A stretch of 64,000 bases of DNA from Tanypteryx hageni (Eukaryota > Arthropoda > Insecta > Odonata > Petaluridae): contig CM054116.1 of assembly GCA_028673005.1 (NCBI GenBank), positions 82,534,572 to 82,598,571 of the forward strand, written 5' to 3'. Position 1 is the first letter of the stretch; each line of letters opens with the position of its first letter. The notes beneath the pieces were generated by a model. It did no database searches and was not told the origin of the DNA. It saw nothing but the letters and a program-made list of their open reading frames with translations. Positions 24,094-37,169 of the stretch are shown piece after piece. A program made the translations under genes and the position numbers.

Positions 24094-27000
24094 AGAACTT
24101 GGTTTATCTAGTAATAACCACCGACCAATTTACAGACTATGATGATGATACAGTCATATTCATTACATCTGTACAATTCTGCGGTCTGGATAGTTTATTT
24201 TACTTGTAACATAATAATTAACAATAATAATAATAAGATTTAAAAAATATTTTGGGCAACGCTATGCAAAATGAGCTAATCTTAGCGTAGTCGTTCTTTT
24301 AGAATGACCAAAGTTATTTCTTGTGTCAAAACTGATTTAAAGCAAATTTCACAACTTAATAAATGATAATTTTAGAGTAGTAATTGTTGTTATTTGATAT
24401 AGTATCTCTTCAAGAACATTGCTTGAATTTCGGACTCTATTACAAATCCCGTATATGAATATAAACATCTCAGGGTGAACATTAAATCGAGGATGTTAAA
24501 TTGCCGGAGCTATTGCTCATGAGCATCTGCATGCAGTGTTGCACAAAAAAGCACGAATATAGATTAAAGGGCTCATAAGATCAACTTTGTGAAACAACAA
24601 TAAGCCAACGATGAAGTTACTTTTACTTAAATGTTATGATCTTGTATATTTAAATGACTTTATTGATACTATGGGTAAATATATTAATACATGTGAATAG
24701 AAATTTTATAAAACTTTGTTGATTGGTAATCAGTAATATTGGTGGCACCATAACGGTAAATTTTTAGTCACCAGAGAAAGAAATGGTTGAGTAGCTACGT
24801 AATGCACAAAATGCACCAATTTTTCGCTTAAATGCAAAATTTGATAGAATACTGAAAGGAAATGTTGACAGTAACTGGAACATATTATTCTGCATTTTTC
24901 TCAATGATATTTAGGATCCAACAGTTTATTTTTTGAACTATATTATATTATTGAAAACATGGAGACTGAAGGAAAACGATTTTTTTGGAGAGAAGGATTG
25001 ATAGAATTAAATGAAGCGCGTATTTTCTTTGATGTTTTCGACGAGATATCGAGTTTTTGCCTGTAAGTGTGAGGTGTGTGTGTCTGCGTGTGTATGCACA
25101 CACATTTAGTTGACGCACAATGAAAGTTCGCACCAATTCCTCTCCGCTCTTCCAGCAAGAGAGCCAATGGAAAAGGCATGCAAACTCCAGATGAGCGAAA
25201 GATAGATTTTTTCTTGCTAGAGGGAAAAATAAAATAAAACTACAAAAAAAGGGGGGGAAGACGTTCAAAAGGTTTGCTTTCGCTTTCAAACCCTCGTCTG
25301 GTTCTGCTCTAACGCTTTGCCGAACGCATCTCAAAAACTCTCCACTTCACTTCTTGTACTTCTCTCTCTCCGCCTCTCACCTTTCTCTTCTTTCCCTCTC
25401 ATTTCATCGTTCTCTCAAAACCCCCCTCCTGACCCACCTCCCCATCTCTCTCTCTCTTTTTCCTCTTCCCCGCTTTCGCTTTATCGACGTCCTCCTCCTG
25501 TCCTTTGCCCTTTAAAGAGAGAGAGAAATCACTCGTCGCTATCGCCGTGGCCCGACAGACTGAATGGTAGGCGACGACATGGCGTTTCTCTCACTCATCC
25601 CTTCGAAATGCGTCGAAAAGTACGTACTTGTTCTTTTTCACCCGAAACGGAGTGGCGAATCAGAAATATCTCTATCTCTTCCACTTTCAAACCGTTTCGG
25701 AAGTCCTTATATCCTCGACTACCTTTTCGATTGGCCATTCAATTCGTCATACGTTTTCCTTCGTGAACGTTGCCGCGAGGTTGTATCGTTTAACGTTACA
25801 GCGGGTAATCATGTTACAAAATACGTTTTAGACATAATAATCACATACTTCCAGTCGATTACGGAGAAATCCATGTTTGCAAGGAAAAACTGCAGCCGAA
25901 TGGATTCATTTTTACCTACTTGTAAGTCAATATTTAAATTATAATTCCGGAGGTTACCCCTCTTGGTTAAACTCTCGTGCAACAATTCGATAAATCGTCA
26001 ATATCTAGAAATACCAATATTTTATGCTTCACTCATCGTGTTGTGGCTTCCTATCCTTTCAAAAAGCTACGTGATATTTTGTAAGCGTAATCCACGAAGC
26101 TGAAAATGAAATGATTCAATTGGTAAAAATGTTGACTTTTTTAGTAAAACTATTTTCGAACGGTTATAAAGCGTGGAAAACATTGGAGTCATTTTTTCCT
26201 AACAATCAGATCTAATATTCTACAGCCAATCATTTAAGGACGAGACGAGCAATAGAATTCGCGAATTTTAAAATAAGAAATTCCGCAGAAAAGAAAAGCA
26301 ATGAGATTTCTAGACAGGATGTAAAAGGTAAAGCCCAACTTGCGAGTTTCATTTATAGATCATCGGAGAAAACTTTAATGGGATAAGATAGAGGAAACAA
26401 GATTGGTGAAAAATCATTCCCGAAAGATTTTTTTGGTTCCTTCCGTTTGTTTGTTCCCTTTCTTCCTCTGCGTCTTATTTGGAACGAGTCCGCCTCTGTT
26501 CTTTGACTCCCAAAAAAAACTTCCGCCTCGCATCGACTTTTTCCCTTTTGTTTCCACGCAATTGTTTCCTCGTCAAAGGAAATCCGAGACACAATAATCT
26601 CCTTCTTCGATGCCTTTCCCAGCCACCATGCTTCCTTCCTCTATTCTGTCAGATTTCTCTCTCTTTCTCTCATTTCTTATTACCGCCATCTTTTGCCTCT
26701 CCTTCTCCTGAAACCGCAAAAGCGAAAAAAAAATATATGAACGAAATGCCATTTTTCGTGTCGATCAATCCGTTGGAAACCTGCGATGAATTATTCACGC
26801 GGCCGCTATCAATCTAGGGGTTTTATATTCCCTCGCTGCCCTACCTGCCCGCTTCTCTATATCCCGATGGACGTTATTATCCGGTTTTCATTTCCCTCAG
26901 CGGAATAAATAAAAATCCTCCTGGGGGAGCGTTGATATTGATATATTCAAAATAGTCGAGGCAGTTTTTTTCTCCAGAAAGTAATCGCCAACGGGACACG

Positions 27001-30000
27001 CCAGCCGAATGATTTGCATCGCCGTTTACTTTGCTTTAGTTTTTTCTAGACGACCAGGGAGAGAAAATGGAGACGTTTGCGGTTTGGAGATGATAGGGTG
27101 CGTTATGTCAGTGTCGTCCGACTCTATTCCCAAACAGGACACCAGGTGCAACTACAACTGAAATGTTTGCATCGGATTAGAAATTTATCTGGACGAAAAG
27201 ATGTATGGAGATTGCGGAACGTTAAGACTATGGGGTTGGCGCGAAAATTTTGCTAAGGTAACATCGTTTTGGATTTCGTCAGCTGATTTGTGTCAACATC
27301 GATGATCTGAAATATGCTAATTAAGCTCGACTCTGATCCTTCGGATATTTCGACTGGACGTCGATAAGGATAAATACATAATTTCTTGATCAGAATCTGA
27401 ATTCCTGACCCCTTGATTCCGTATTCATTCCGTAACCACGGTAAGATATCGAATTTCAAGCCAAGCGCCGATGATTTATGAGACAAATTAAGCATAATTA
27501 AGCGCTATCCACTAAGGCGTGCGTCATTATAGCTCATAGCTTTTAAGTATATTATCGATCTATATAGTTCGGATCAAAGGATTGATAAGAAGTGTAGCAT
27601 CTACATACATATAATGGTGAGAAATTTCCAAGTGGATGGAAATGGACTTTGTTGATTGAGTTGCATAACTTATTATGGATACTGGATCGAGTTTTTCTCT
27701 TTCAATAACCAGACGTTAGACAAACTCCCTACCAAACCTCTCAAAGGGGAATTCTAACGAAAGCTCTTAAAATTAAAATAGACTTATGATATTTTTACTT
27801 GACGATTTTTTTATAATTTTAGATTCGCGTAAGAGAACAAAATAAAATCAAAGGTGCAAATTCATTTTCACCACTAAAATATCACGATTCACTAAAAAAT
27901 CACTTCCGCATTAGGAAATCCGCTTTCTTAGAAAAGGAAGCTGATAAATTCAAAGGCGGTCATTTTTGATGACGTGCAACCTAATATCCTACAAAATTAT
28001 CCCATTTAAATTTTCACTCGCCAGATGATAAAAATGGTGTCCATCGTCATCATCCCGCATACACATACTGAACTCGAATTGTAGTTAAGAAATCGCAGTG
28101 ATTTGTCCTCCAGCGGTATGATTTTAAAACAAGCGACTTTTTAAAACACCACCGATGGTAGAATAAACTGGCTCGATAATGAATCAGGAGAGAGAGTGGT
28201 GACTTAGATCGAGGCACTAGACCATCTCACGCTCGAATGTTCGCATAAAAAATCAGGAAATAATAATAAAAAGTACAAGTCCTGAGAGATCTCGTAAAAA
28301 AACGGATAGGAAGCGGATTCTGCGAACGAGGAGGGAGACTCGGAAAGAAGACCAGGAAAAGGAGGAGAATGGGGACAGGAACAGCACGAAGATACGACGG
28401 GCAGAATACAAGAATCGGAGAAAGAAAGAAAAGAAGACCATCTTCGACAGAATGAAAACCAGGAGAAGAAAAGCGGAAGGAGTGAAAGAAGAAAATGGAG
28501 GCGCGCACGAGGAGTAGAAGGAGACCGTCTCCATGAACAACGCCCGGTTTGAGATCGAAGCACCGAGATATTTTTTACGTCCTGAGAACACTTGAAATCG
28601 TCCCATTTGTGAATGCTTACGCGTCACTTAAAAAGGTCGAAAAAGGAGCCCTAAGTTTTTTTTTATGAGGACCCTCTTTTCATGATATGCGATTGCGTGT
28701 AAAGTAACAGTTGTTTTACTGAAAATCATATAATAAAACCACGTAACCAACTTTGCGAATTCGGACTGTAACTACGAGAGGGTGAATGATTTACACGTAG
28801 TTATTATTCGTGCGATGGGCACTAAATTTAGTCAATTTATTGATTCTTGGGACGACCCGTGAAATAAAAGCTTACGCATCAATGCGATAAAGGAGTACAC
28901 GGAGGTAATAAATGTAAGTTATATTTTCATATAACACCATTTCACTGCAGTCTTTTTATAGAATAAAATAATCACATGCTCTCGTCAACTCAAAATTTTG
29001 AAAACTTCGAAACAAGGAAGCCGTTTATTAAGGTTTATTTTTCAGATACTCGGTGTATATTAAAATGCTTGGATATAGCCCCAGCAGGGAGCCGCACTAT
29101 TCAATCATCAAACTGGTATTTATGTTTCATTTTTATCGCAAACTGATTGAATATTCCATTCAAAGCACGAGAAGATTTCTTTATGAGTTTGAGTCCCGGT
29201 TAGCCTAAGTCGAAAGAAAACTTATAATGGTGTATGTCTCTGATTCGTAAAAACAAATTAAGGCCTCGAGAAAAGAGAATAAAAGGACAATTCAATTTTT
29301 CAAATTTCTTACGCAAATTATTCCTTCAGCAGAATTCGGTCCGCAAATATTAGTCAAACATAAATAGGTTAAAGATTGTGAGGTTTTTGCCTAATACTTG
29401 TACAGAGAATACAACATCCGGGCACCTTCTACTATTCCAAAGTTAACCAAAACTAAGATTTAAGCAATCTGAACGAAAGAAAGAAAATATTTAGGGATGG
29501 GGAGAGACGCAAGCGTCGAGCGTGTATCTCTACACAGAGATACGGGCAAAATGAGTCAGTATAGAGAAATAGAAATATGGTGTAGAAGAATGGATGACGT
29601 GTGGGGATTTCTGAAGGACGCGAAAAATATTTCGCGTCAGTCCGCAGAGGAGAGAAATGGAAGCAAGCGGGATGGAAACTTTTGGAATTCAGCGTGAAAA
29701 AAGGCAGAGATTGACAGAATGGAAAAGGTGCGAAGGGAGGAACGAAGCCGTGAGAGAAAGAGAGAAATGTGTGAGGAGGAGATGGAAAAGCCGGTTGGGT
29801 ACCCGAGACGGGTCGAAAGCGTTTCCATGACACCGAGGAAGAAGAATTATGAATAATAATGTTAACTCCTGGATGGGGCTTGCCACACTTTCCTCCACTT
29901 CCCCTCACTTCTATATGCATTTTTTCGCTTCTTGAGCCGGAAGTGCGGGGAAAAAATAAGTCGGATTCGGCGGCTCCTCGAGGAAAATTGTCCGTTATTT

Positions 30001-31259
30001 TCTTCCCCAGAATTTATTCCTGCGCTTTAGCTCGAATGAACTGCAGAAGGAGCATGTTACTTATTTCGGATTGAGGAAAGGTGATTGAGAATTCGTCAGT
30101 TCCTTCGTTCGTGTCCGCGAAAAATTTAATCGATTATGCAAGCAACAAATATTTGCGTAGAATGATATCTTAATAGCTTAGGTTTTAAGATTCCGAGCGT
30201 GAAAAAAAACTCCACGTTGTGAATTATTTCTTTTCAGCGTAAAATTCTTGTAGATATACTTTAAGATTTTGCTTCAATAATATTCTTTTGATTAGCCGTG
30301 TGAGAGCTGAAAATAAATATATTTAAATTTAGAGTATAAATTTCTGGGCTAATAAAACAGCAAATTACTCATAACCAATCACCTTAAATTAAACCTTTCG
30401 TTTTACGCTTATACGAAATGGCCACAGCTGGTTAGAAAAGGTGAAGCAAATATGGTAGTATGGTTAACATGAAAAACTTCATTTTTATTTAATTATGCTT
30501 GGCTTACTAAATATATTTTTCAGAAAAAAACGGCTTATTTTCTACTATTACAAAAACATAGATACGGGCCGTGCTTGTGAAAGCATTTTAAAATCGTAAC
30601 ATCATATTAGGGGCGTGCGCTAGAAAGGATAAAAGACGGCAGATTCAATTTTTACGGCCGGTAAGAGATCAATCTGCAATACTAAAAATTATTATACGTG
30701 ACACGGAATCAATTCCGACCACAAAAAATTTAAAAGGATTTTACAAGATGAAAAAAGCAAGGAAACAGTAACGAGAAGAATCCACGAAAAATTACAGAAC
30801 CATTCACTTTTTACGGCTATCCGAATTTAGGAAATTACGGCCATCAAAAAGGCGTTCCTTAGATGGGAGAAAATATCAGTTGAAACGTCCGGAGACCCAA
30901 CATAGGTTGATATATTACGGCGAGATCCAGCGTTATCTCAGCCATCATTCAGTACCTAAGAGCACCCGTTATATGCGCGGGGATTTAATATCGCATGTTT
31001 TCGAATAGAGCACGCCGGGGTAATATTTTGGAGCATAAGGTTGCTAGGGTAAAGGTCGCGAGAGGGCTCATTCGTCAACATGTTACTCGTAAAAAAATTT
31101 GTAGGGACATGAATGTATACTCATGATCTTTCTCATCATTCATGTCTCGCGCACGCTCTTACGGTTTGCAGTTGTTAACGGATATCACAAACATGGTCAT
31201 TGTCCTCGACAATCTTATACCAATAAGTATTCATGAATATCATTTGAAAATATAAGCAC
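24094..31259. other. Non-coding stretch, no gene seen
   Basis: Seven kilobases with no recognised gene. It contains pyrimidine-rich blocks at 25330-25500 and 26440-26710 on the plus strand and purine-rich blocks at 28300-28510 and 29735-29800. Each gives spurious opposing open frames. 27250-27540 has a weak tRNA-like look on the minus strand (see rejected items). Confidence 0.45.
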
Positions 31260-31921
31260 TTGTATTATGTACTATTACTACTTGAATATTGCTCTCCTAT
31301 ATGGTCCACGGCATCTCCCACCAACCTTAAACTCCTAAATCGCCCTCTAAATTTCTTCCTAGCAATCGTGCGCCATCGAGTCCCCACTTACCGTAACTTG
31401 TCTCGCGAGGAATTGCTTTCAGTGATGGGTATTTCCTCCCTGCAATTGCGTCGGAAAACATCAGACCTAAAATTTCTCCATGGAATAATGAATGGTAAAT
31501 ACCGACCAAATGAACTTCTTACCTACTTCTCTCTTCACGTCCCCCCTCGTCCCACCCGCAATCCCAACCCCTTACACTTACCCAAATGCCGACTCTCCAT
31601 CACCAAAAGATCTCTCTTCTATCGATTGCCCCAAACATTTAATTCCCTGGTTCGTTTGTTTCCTGTTATTGATATGTTTTCCCCCATCTCATCCTTTTCT
31701 GCACTAGTTGCCCGGTCACCCCCATAATTCTTATTGTCTAAACGCTTTTGAATATGTTTCTGTTTTTGCATTTTCCTGTTTGGAACAATTTAATATCTGT
31801 TCCACGATTGTTAATTTAATTTATTTTATTTGTTATTTTATGTTGTTATATTACGGATCCATTGTAAAAGGCCAAAATTTGGCTGTTTATGGACCTTTTG
31901 TAATTAAATTAAATAAATAAA
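31260..31921 (+). pseudogene. Jockey/CR1-like LINE, reverse transcriptase C-terminus and 3' UTR
   Basis: An open frame of about 155 codons begins inside the coding region with LLLLEYCSPIWS, the conserved LEYxSPIW motif that precedes the C-terminal domain in Jockey-type and related LINE reverse transcriptases. It continues with RHRVPTYRNLSREELLSVMG and a serine/proline-rich end. The roughly 190 bp after the stop end in ATTAAATTAAATAAATAAA, a tail such as LINE 3' ends carry. The element is 5'-truncated at about 31260 and otherwise intact in this part, suggesting a fairly recent insertion. No clear target duplication was found. Confidence 0.8.
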
Positions 31922-32566
31922 AATGGTCAAAATAAGGCTATTGAATTTGTTTTCAGTTTGGCAATTCTCAAATGAACATTAGGTAAAAAAATTGAGGGAG
32001 AAAGAGTCGGACTGAGATATCGATTCCGTTATTTTCTGAAAAGCGCATTATGAAGGTCATTTTTGATCATTTATAAGTCAAGTTGATTATTTTTATCTCT
32101 CGTAAAAGGATTTTTTGGAATGGATGCGCGAGGAATGAAGCGTGAAAATTTTTCACAAAGATATTGAGAAAAAGGCACGCGTTAGAATTTTTTGTCGCGG
32201 AGATGGTAGTGTTTTGTCACACTGTCCAACTATTTCGAGTGTAAAATAACATTTGAGTGTAATATTTCATCAAATTAAATTTTATACTGAATGAAATGTC
32301 ATTAAGTTAAAAAATTCTAATAGTAACGAATATTAGAATCTGCCTTTCGCGAACACCGCGGATGGCGGGTACCTTGCAGCCGAAATACGCGCATGTTTTT
32401 CTCCTGACCTTAGGAGATACGTGAGTTCAGCACTTTCTTCATTATATTTTCGAGTGCTTAATTTTTAATTTGTTTTTATCCGTAAGACGAGCTCGATAAT
32501 TCTGTATTGCGTTGATGTCTATAAATTTAAATTTCATCTTTTTGGAAAAATGTCATTTAGGCTAAG
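31922..32566. other. Non-coding stretch, nothing recognised
   Basis: Plain AT-rich sequence between the LINE tail and the composite SINE. Confidence 0.5.
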
Positions 32567-32578
32567 GAAAACTTACGT

Positions 32579-32975
32579 AATTGGTGGAATAAAGTGATCC
32601 GAAGGTCCTATGCAGACAGGGTTCGATTCCCGGTCATAGCAGACTTTTTTTCCTCGTTTCAAAATTATTCCCAACTTTACAGCTTATGCCTGTCTGCATA
32701 GGATCTTCGGATCACTTTATTCCACCAATTTCTTACTTGGCAATCTCACCATTTGAGAGGGAGGAGTTTTCTTCGGTGTATCTCTTCGAGGACATCCGTT
32801 GGGGCAGTTTGATACTTGCTTGGCTAGTTCCGTCCCAACCAAGAAAACATCCGCGTTCAGAAACGAGAAAAATGATCTGCTACGATAGTTTAATGGTAGA
32901 ATATCCGCCCGGCAAGTGGAAGACCCGGGTTCGATTCCCGGTTATAGTAGACTTTTTTCTCGTTTCAAAATTATT
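32579..32975. mobile_element. Composite tRNA-containing SINE, 397 bp, with 12-bp target duplications
   Basis: The flanks GAAAACTTACGT at 32567-32578 and 32976-32987 are identical. Plus-strand order: 42-nt inverted arm (32579-32620); a 3' tRNA half (32621-32643); TTTCTCGTTTCAAAATTATT-type arm; 32689-32730, reverse complement of the first arm with one mismatch; about 85 bp unique; AACCAAGAAAACATCC leader; a complete tRNA-like module (32879-32949); and a second TTTCTCGTTTCAAAATTATT arm ending exactly at the right duplication. The tRNA module has box A-like TAGTTTAATGG, box B GGTTCGATTCC and a 5-bp anticodon stem. Its body is tRNA-Gly-like, but the loop reads CCGGCAA with C at position 33, so it is not a working tRNA. 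Confidence 0.85.
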
Positions 32976-33193
32976 GAAAACTTACGTGTTCATTCTTATC
33001 AGTTCAACAGCGTAAGAATAGATTCAGGTATACTACGAAACAAAAAAATGTAATAGATTTGTTTTTAAATTACACAAGGCAGTTTTATTTTAACTTAAAC
33101 CGATGAAATTGTATTATGTTCCAAACATTTTTATTGCTAAATCCCCACCGTCTATGTTTCCATTATTAGCCGAGGAAAATCCATAGATTTGGC

Positions 33194-33451
33194 GAGTGAT
33201 GTACCTGGGAGATAAGGCTCCTATGGCAAAATTTTAGGAAACGCGTTGATTATGTAGAATATTATTTTCCTGCGTTTTAATAAAGTGTAATAACGTTTTT
33301 ATCGATAATAACTTTAACATTGGAGCATTAAATCAATACTTATTTATGGGAAAAATAAACTTTTGCGATTATTTAGCGGAAATGTTTAGCGCCTTTTGAA
33401 AGCGTAGCCAATAACAAATGCCACCTTCGCAATACCCTAGTTACGGCACTG
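33194..33451 (+). mobile_element. hAT-like MITE, 258 bp, perfect 8-bp target duplication
   Basis: GATTTGGC lies immediately on both sides (33186-33193 and 33452-33459). The left end GAGTGATGTACCTGGG and the reverse complement of the right end, CAGTGCCGTAACTAGG, agree at 11 of 16 positions. The interior matches the 4567-4815 copy throughout. An 8-bp duplication and CAG-type termini fit the hAT superfamily. It is non-coding. Confidence 0.85.
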
Positions 33452-33459
33452 GATTTGGC

Positions 33460-35124
33460 CCAAATCGTCAGTTTCGGTCCTTTCGGAGAGGAACAGAGCG
33501 ACGACTGGCAGCGGTTAATAAAAGATGAAGGTTGATGTGTAATGCGGAGATATTTCTTGGGGCAGAATGCTTCGCGGGAAGATTATCAGTCAAAACGTCC
33601 GAAAAAATGGGATGGGAAGAAATAAGATGGTTGATGCAGAGCCGCAGGACGGTGTTTCTGTCCGCAAAGGTTTGGGTTCAGAGAATGAATGGTCATCACG
33701 GAATAGTGCTGGGCGAAAGGGAAGAGAAGCGACCTCCTTTTATGGTTCCATCTGCCAACGGCAGATGGCGGGCCAAGATTACGAAGAGTGTGACTTCGAT
33801 AAATGGCTAAAGGAGAGGAGTAGGACGAGAGCGGGAGCGACATTTATGCTTTGCGTCAGCAGCTATATCATCGTTCTGATTGTGAGACACCATCGCAAAT
33901 TAAGGAAACTTTTCAAAGAGAAAGCGATTGGATGGAAACTAAATTTTATCATTTGAAAAAAAAATTCTTTAAAATGGATAAGAACAGAGCTAAATCAACT
34001 ATCACCATACATACATCACTGATGTGTACGTGTAGTTCAGTAAGTTTACATGTAAAAGTCTTTAAAGAAATTTCCTAATGTATTTACCGGAAATTTTAAT
34101 AGTCGAATTAAAAGTTGAAAGCGTATGAATGAAATATGGTGTGTAAAGAGATGAATAAAATGGGAAATGTATATGTATAAATCGATAGGGAATTCATTTT
34201 GGCTTCAATTTTAAAATACTTTTAGTCTGAAACGCATAAATCAATAGTAGGTAATCCTGTAATTCAACGTAGGTTCTAATATCTCTCCAATATATTCAAC
34301 AAAACATACACCAACGGATCCAGTTTATGTTGCCCCCGCTTTTAAAACCATAAAGATTTATGATTACTTTTTAAAGCTGGACAAACATAACTATTGATAC
34401 CTTTATTGGCAAAAAAACTACTACAAAAATCTTTCCTCCGCACGAGGAATGCAACACAAAATTAAATTTGAAAGCGAATTAATCTAAAAATAATTCTGTG
34501 TTGTTCCAAAAAGCGATCAACATTCCCTTATTAGTGGTTACTAACGGCCTCTACCTTGTTTTTCCATTCGAGCTCTATTTCCTTTTACTTGAGATACTTT
34601 TTTCCTTTTACCCGATAAACGGTTCTTACCCTATTGTTGGAATTGCGATGAATCTGCTTTGAAAAAAAGCGCAATTTTCTATCTTAAATATATAAAATAA
34701 ATATAGCGGCGCCATATTCCGAGAGACTTCATAGAAAAGGTGTGCTTTAAACTAGAGATTGAGTGAATAAAATGGAAGAGGTGAGCGGAGGGAGAAGCAA
34801 AACAAAGAAGGATCCCCAAACTGAAGAAAAATGCATAAAAGAAGGCTAGGATTTAAGGGTCAATCTAAAAAATACATTAGAAAATGAATTTGTGGTTTTT
34901 GGAAGAGATAAGACAGTCGTAGATTTAGTGAACTTCAGATGAATATGCGTGATACATAAAACTGAGGGATCTTTTCGTCGAATAAACTAGTATATAAGTA
35001 TGTTCGCACGTTGAGTAATTCTAAATTTGAATGAAGGAGGCCTTATGAAAGTCTTGCTGGCATCCTTTTGAATGTAGCCGTGTATATTTATTTACTGATT
35101 CTTCCCTTTCCACTACGGTCCTTC
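33460..35124. other. Non-coding stretch, nothing recognised
   Basis: Short unrelated open frames at 33.5-34.1 kb overlap on both strands without family motifs. No repeats were identified. Confidence 0.45.
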
Positions 35125-35284
35125 CTTTAAAGAAGTGGTTCCCAACCTTTTTACATTCTCATATACGTAGTATATTGAGAATGTACTGTTATCCTGAAAA
35201 AATTCGACTTCGAGATTTTGATGGAAATACACGTTTTAGGTGTCCCTGAGTCCATAAAAGTGGTTTTCACCATGCCGTCTGTCT

Positions 35285-36140
35285 GTCGGCCTGTTCTCTG
35301 TTCTAGGGCCCAAACGCGTATATGAAATTGAATGATATTTTGTATTTGTGCAATATATCATCTTTTGCAGATCTTTTTTCATAAAACTGATATTGCTAAA
35401 AAAACTAAGGATTCTTGGTGATTTTTAGAATAATGTTATTTACTCAAAAATGGCTTCAGAGAGTTTGATTAAAATCAATCAAATTGTAGAGCCTGATATC
35501 ACAAATAATGCTACATAAGCTATTATGTAATTTGGGCATTATGTATTGAGTGATACCTAAGCTGTTGTGACGGGAGTTCCTGTGCCTTGAAGTAGTAGTA
35601 TATAGTGTATAGGAAATGGTATCAAAAAGCTTATATTTTTGTATTAAGTAAATCCAATTTTTAATATGTAATTTGGGTATTATGCATTGAGTTGTGATGG
35701 GAACCCGCTGCCACCGGGACCTGCTCCCAATTTTAGCGCTTATGTGAATAATAATATATCTCTGGAAATCACTATATGGCGCCCAGTGGTATTAAAATGT
35801 ACGCTAAGCTACCCTACCCAAGCACTATGACGTCACGCCTCCGCCACGATCCATTAAAAATCTTATTACAGCCTAAATGGTTAAACTGAGTCGAATGATA
35901 TCTCATATTTGTGGATAATATCATTCATGAAAGACACTCTGAAGAGATGAACGATATTGCGCAAAAATTAAGGGTACTTTATTCTCGGATATTTTGAAAC
36001 GAAATTCGATTTACTCAGAAATGGATATAAGGATTTTGATTAAAATCCATCCATTAGTACATACTGATGTCACAAGTAATACTTATTAAGCTATATGTCC
36101 CAAAAATTACTAAATATCGACCAGTGGCATTAAAATATAG
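35285..36140. repeat. Diverged direct duplication inside the hAT element
   Basis: 35440-35525 (TTTACTCAAAAATGGCTTC, then TTTGATTAAAATC, ATATCACAAATAATGCTACAT) matches 36008-36095 (TTTACTCAGAAATGGATAT, then TTTGATTAAAATCC, ATGTCACAAGTAATACTTAT). Similarity continues on both sides, including CAGTGG[T/C]ATTAAAAT at 35787 and 36122. The copies are about 570 bp apart and well diverged. Confidence 0.6.
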
Positions 36141-36489
36141 ACTAAACTACGGTTAACTTGGATTTAAAAGCGTTTTCCTTTATAAATGTACACAGTCGAC
36201 CAAATGTATATACATATATATATGAGGAAGTTTGTACAATTTATTCTCGCTTGGTCACAACGACACCATGGATAAAGGCTGGTCACCCTTCTCCAGCAAA
36301 CGATGTCAACCCGATATTTTTTCACTCTACATTTGTACAAGACGTGTAATGATTGAAAACCGACTTTTATTTTTCAATGAACATAAACGATTTTTTACGC
36401 AAAAAACATTGAACATTTGCAACAGAAAAAATAATTGTAAATATAAACGTTAACGCTAAAATTACACAAATCTATCAATTTTAATTAAA

Positions 36490-36685
36490 CTAATGTGATT
36501 TCTGCTGCTGAATTTTCTTCTCAAGAACATCAAATTTGGGTTGAACAGTTTTTCATGCAGCCAACCCTACACTTGCTTGAAGATTTCCAGGAGTTAGTTT
36601 CGGACGCTTTTTATTTTTTATCTTTACTAAATCAGAGAAGGCTCGCTCTGAAAGGTTGGTGCTGTGAGAGCTCACAAGAACTCTG
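36490..36685 (-). pseudogene. hAT transposase, C-terminal dimerisation block
   Basis: The minus-strand frame reads IRVLVSSHSTNLSERAFSDL and then VKIKNKKRPKLTPGNLQASV. A shift leads to QPKFDVLEKKIQQQKSH and a stop. The S-T-x-L-x-E-R-x-F-S-x-L-x-x-I-K-x-K-K-R signature is the conserved hAT C-terminal dimerisation region, and a K/Q-rich terminus ending SH is usual in the ZBED5/FAM200-like group. The catalytic middle of the protein is missing between here and 36984. Confidence 0.85.
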
Positions 36686-36983
36686 ATTGCCAATGAGGCC
36701 AAGCTACGATAATACTATTGTTTGTATACTCTGGCCCAAAAGTCTGAACGTGAGTAGATTTGGAATAAAGAATTTGTTTGAATAACAATGAAGTTCATCG
36801 TGATTCTGTAATAGAATATACCGGAAAGTCTTAATTCTATATATTAATTACTTTTAAAACTGGTTAATATCTGCAGACCGTGCAATTTCAAGGGAATAAA
36901 AAAATAAAAATTTAGTTTGTATTTCCTTTTCTTCAATAAAATATCGTAATAATGAAGGAAACCCTTAGATATTTTCTTTGTTG

Positions 36984-37169
36984 CTAGCATCCGTACTTAT
37001 CGAAAAGCCCTTTTAAAATTAGTTTTTTTGGCTCATGACCAAGTACTTTTGAAACTATTTTTATCGCTTTTATTCTACCACAACTGTATTTGTCTGCAAC
37101 AACTGAATCTGAAAAAAATACAGTAAAATGATTCTGTATAATCGATTGATAAGTAGCTATGAAGTCCAT
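36984..37169 (-). pseudogene. hAT transposase, N-terminal block
   Basis: The open frame contains DKYSCGRIKAIKIVSKVLG. It corresponds to the CGRTKAxxIVxxV block that follows the zinc finger and precedes the first catalytic aspartate in ZBED5-like hAT transposases. An upstream stretch (TMDFIATYQSIIQNHF) fits the HTVKHxxSYxS-like linker. The frame ends before any catalytic residue. Confidence 0.75.

Noticed and set aside
27250..27540. tRNA-derived SINE on the minus strand
   Set aside because: A TTAGTGGATAGCGC stretch looks like box A, but no acceptable box B follows at tRNA spacing.
31250..31935. Target duplication around the LINE at 31.26 kb
   Set aside because: Only short A-rich similarities (AAAATA) flank it, no better than chance.
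32879..32949. Functional tRNA gene
   Set aside because: The cloverleaf folds, but the anticodon loop has C at position 33, an acceptor pair is mismatched, and it lies within a SINE. The same holds for 43062-43132.
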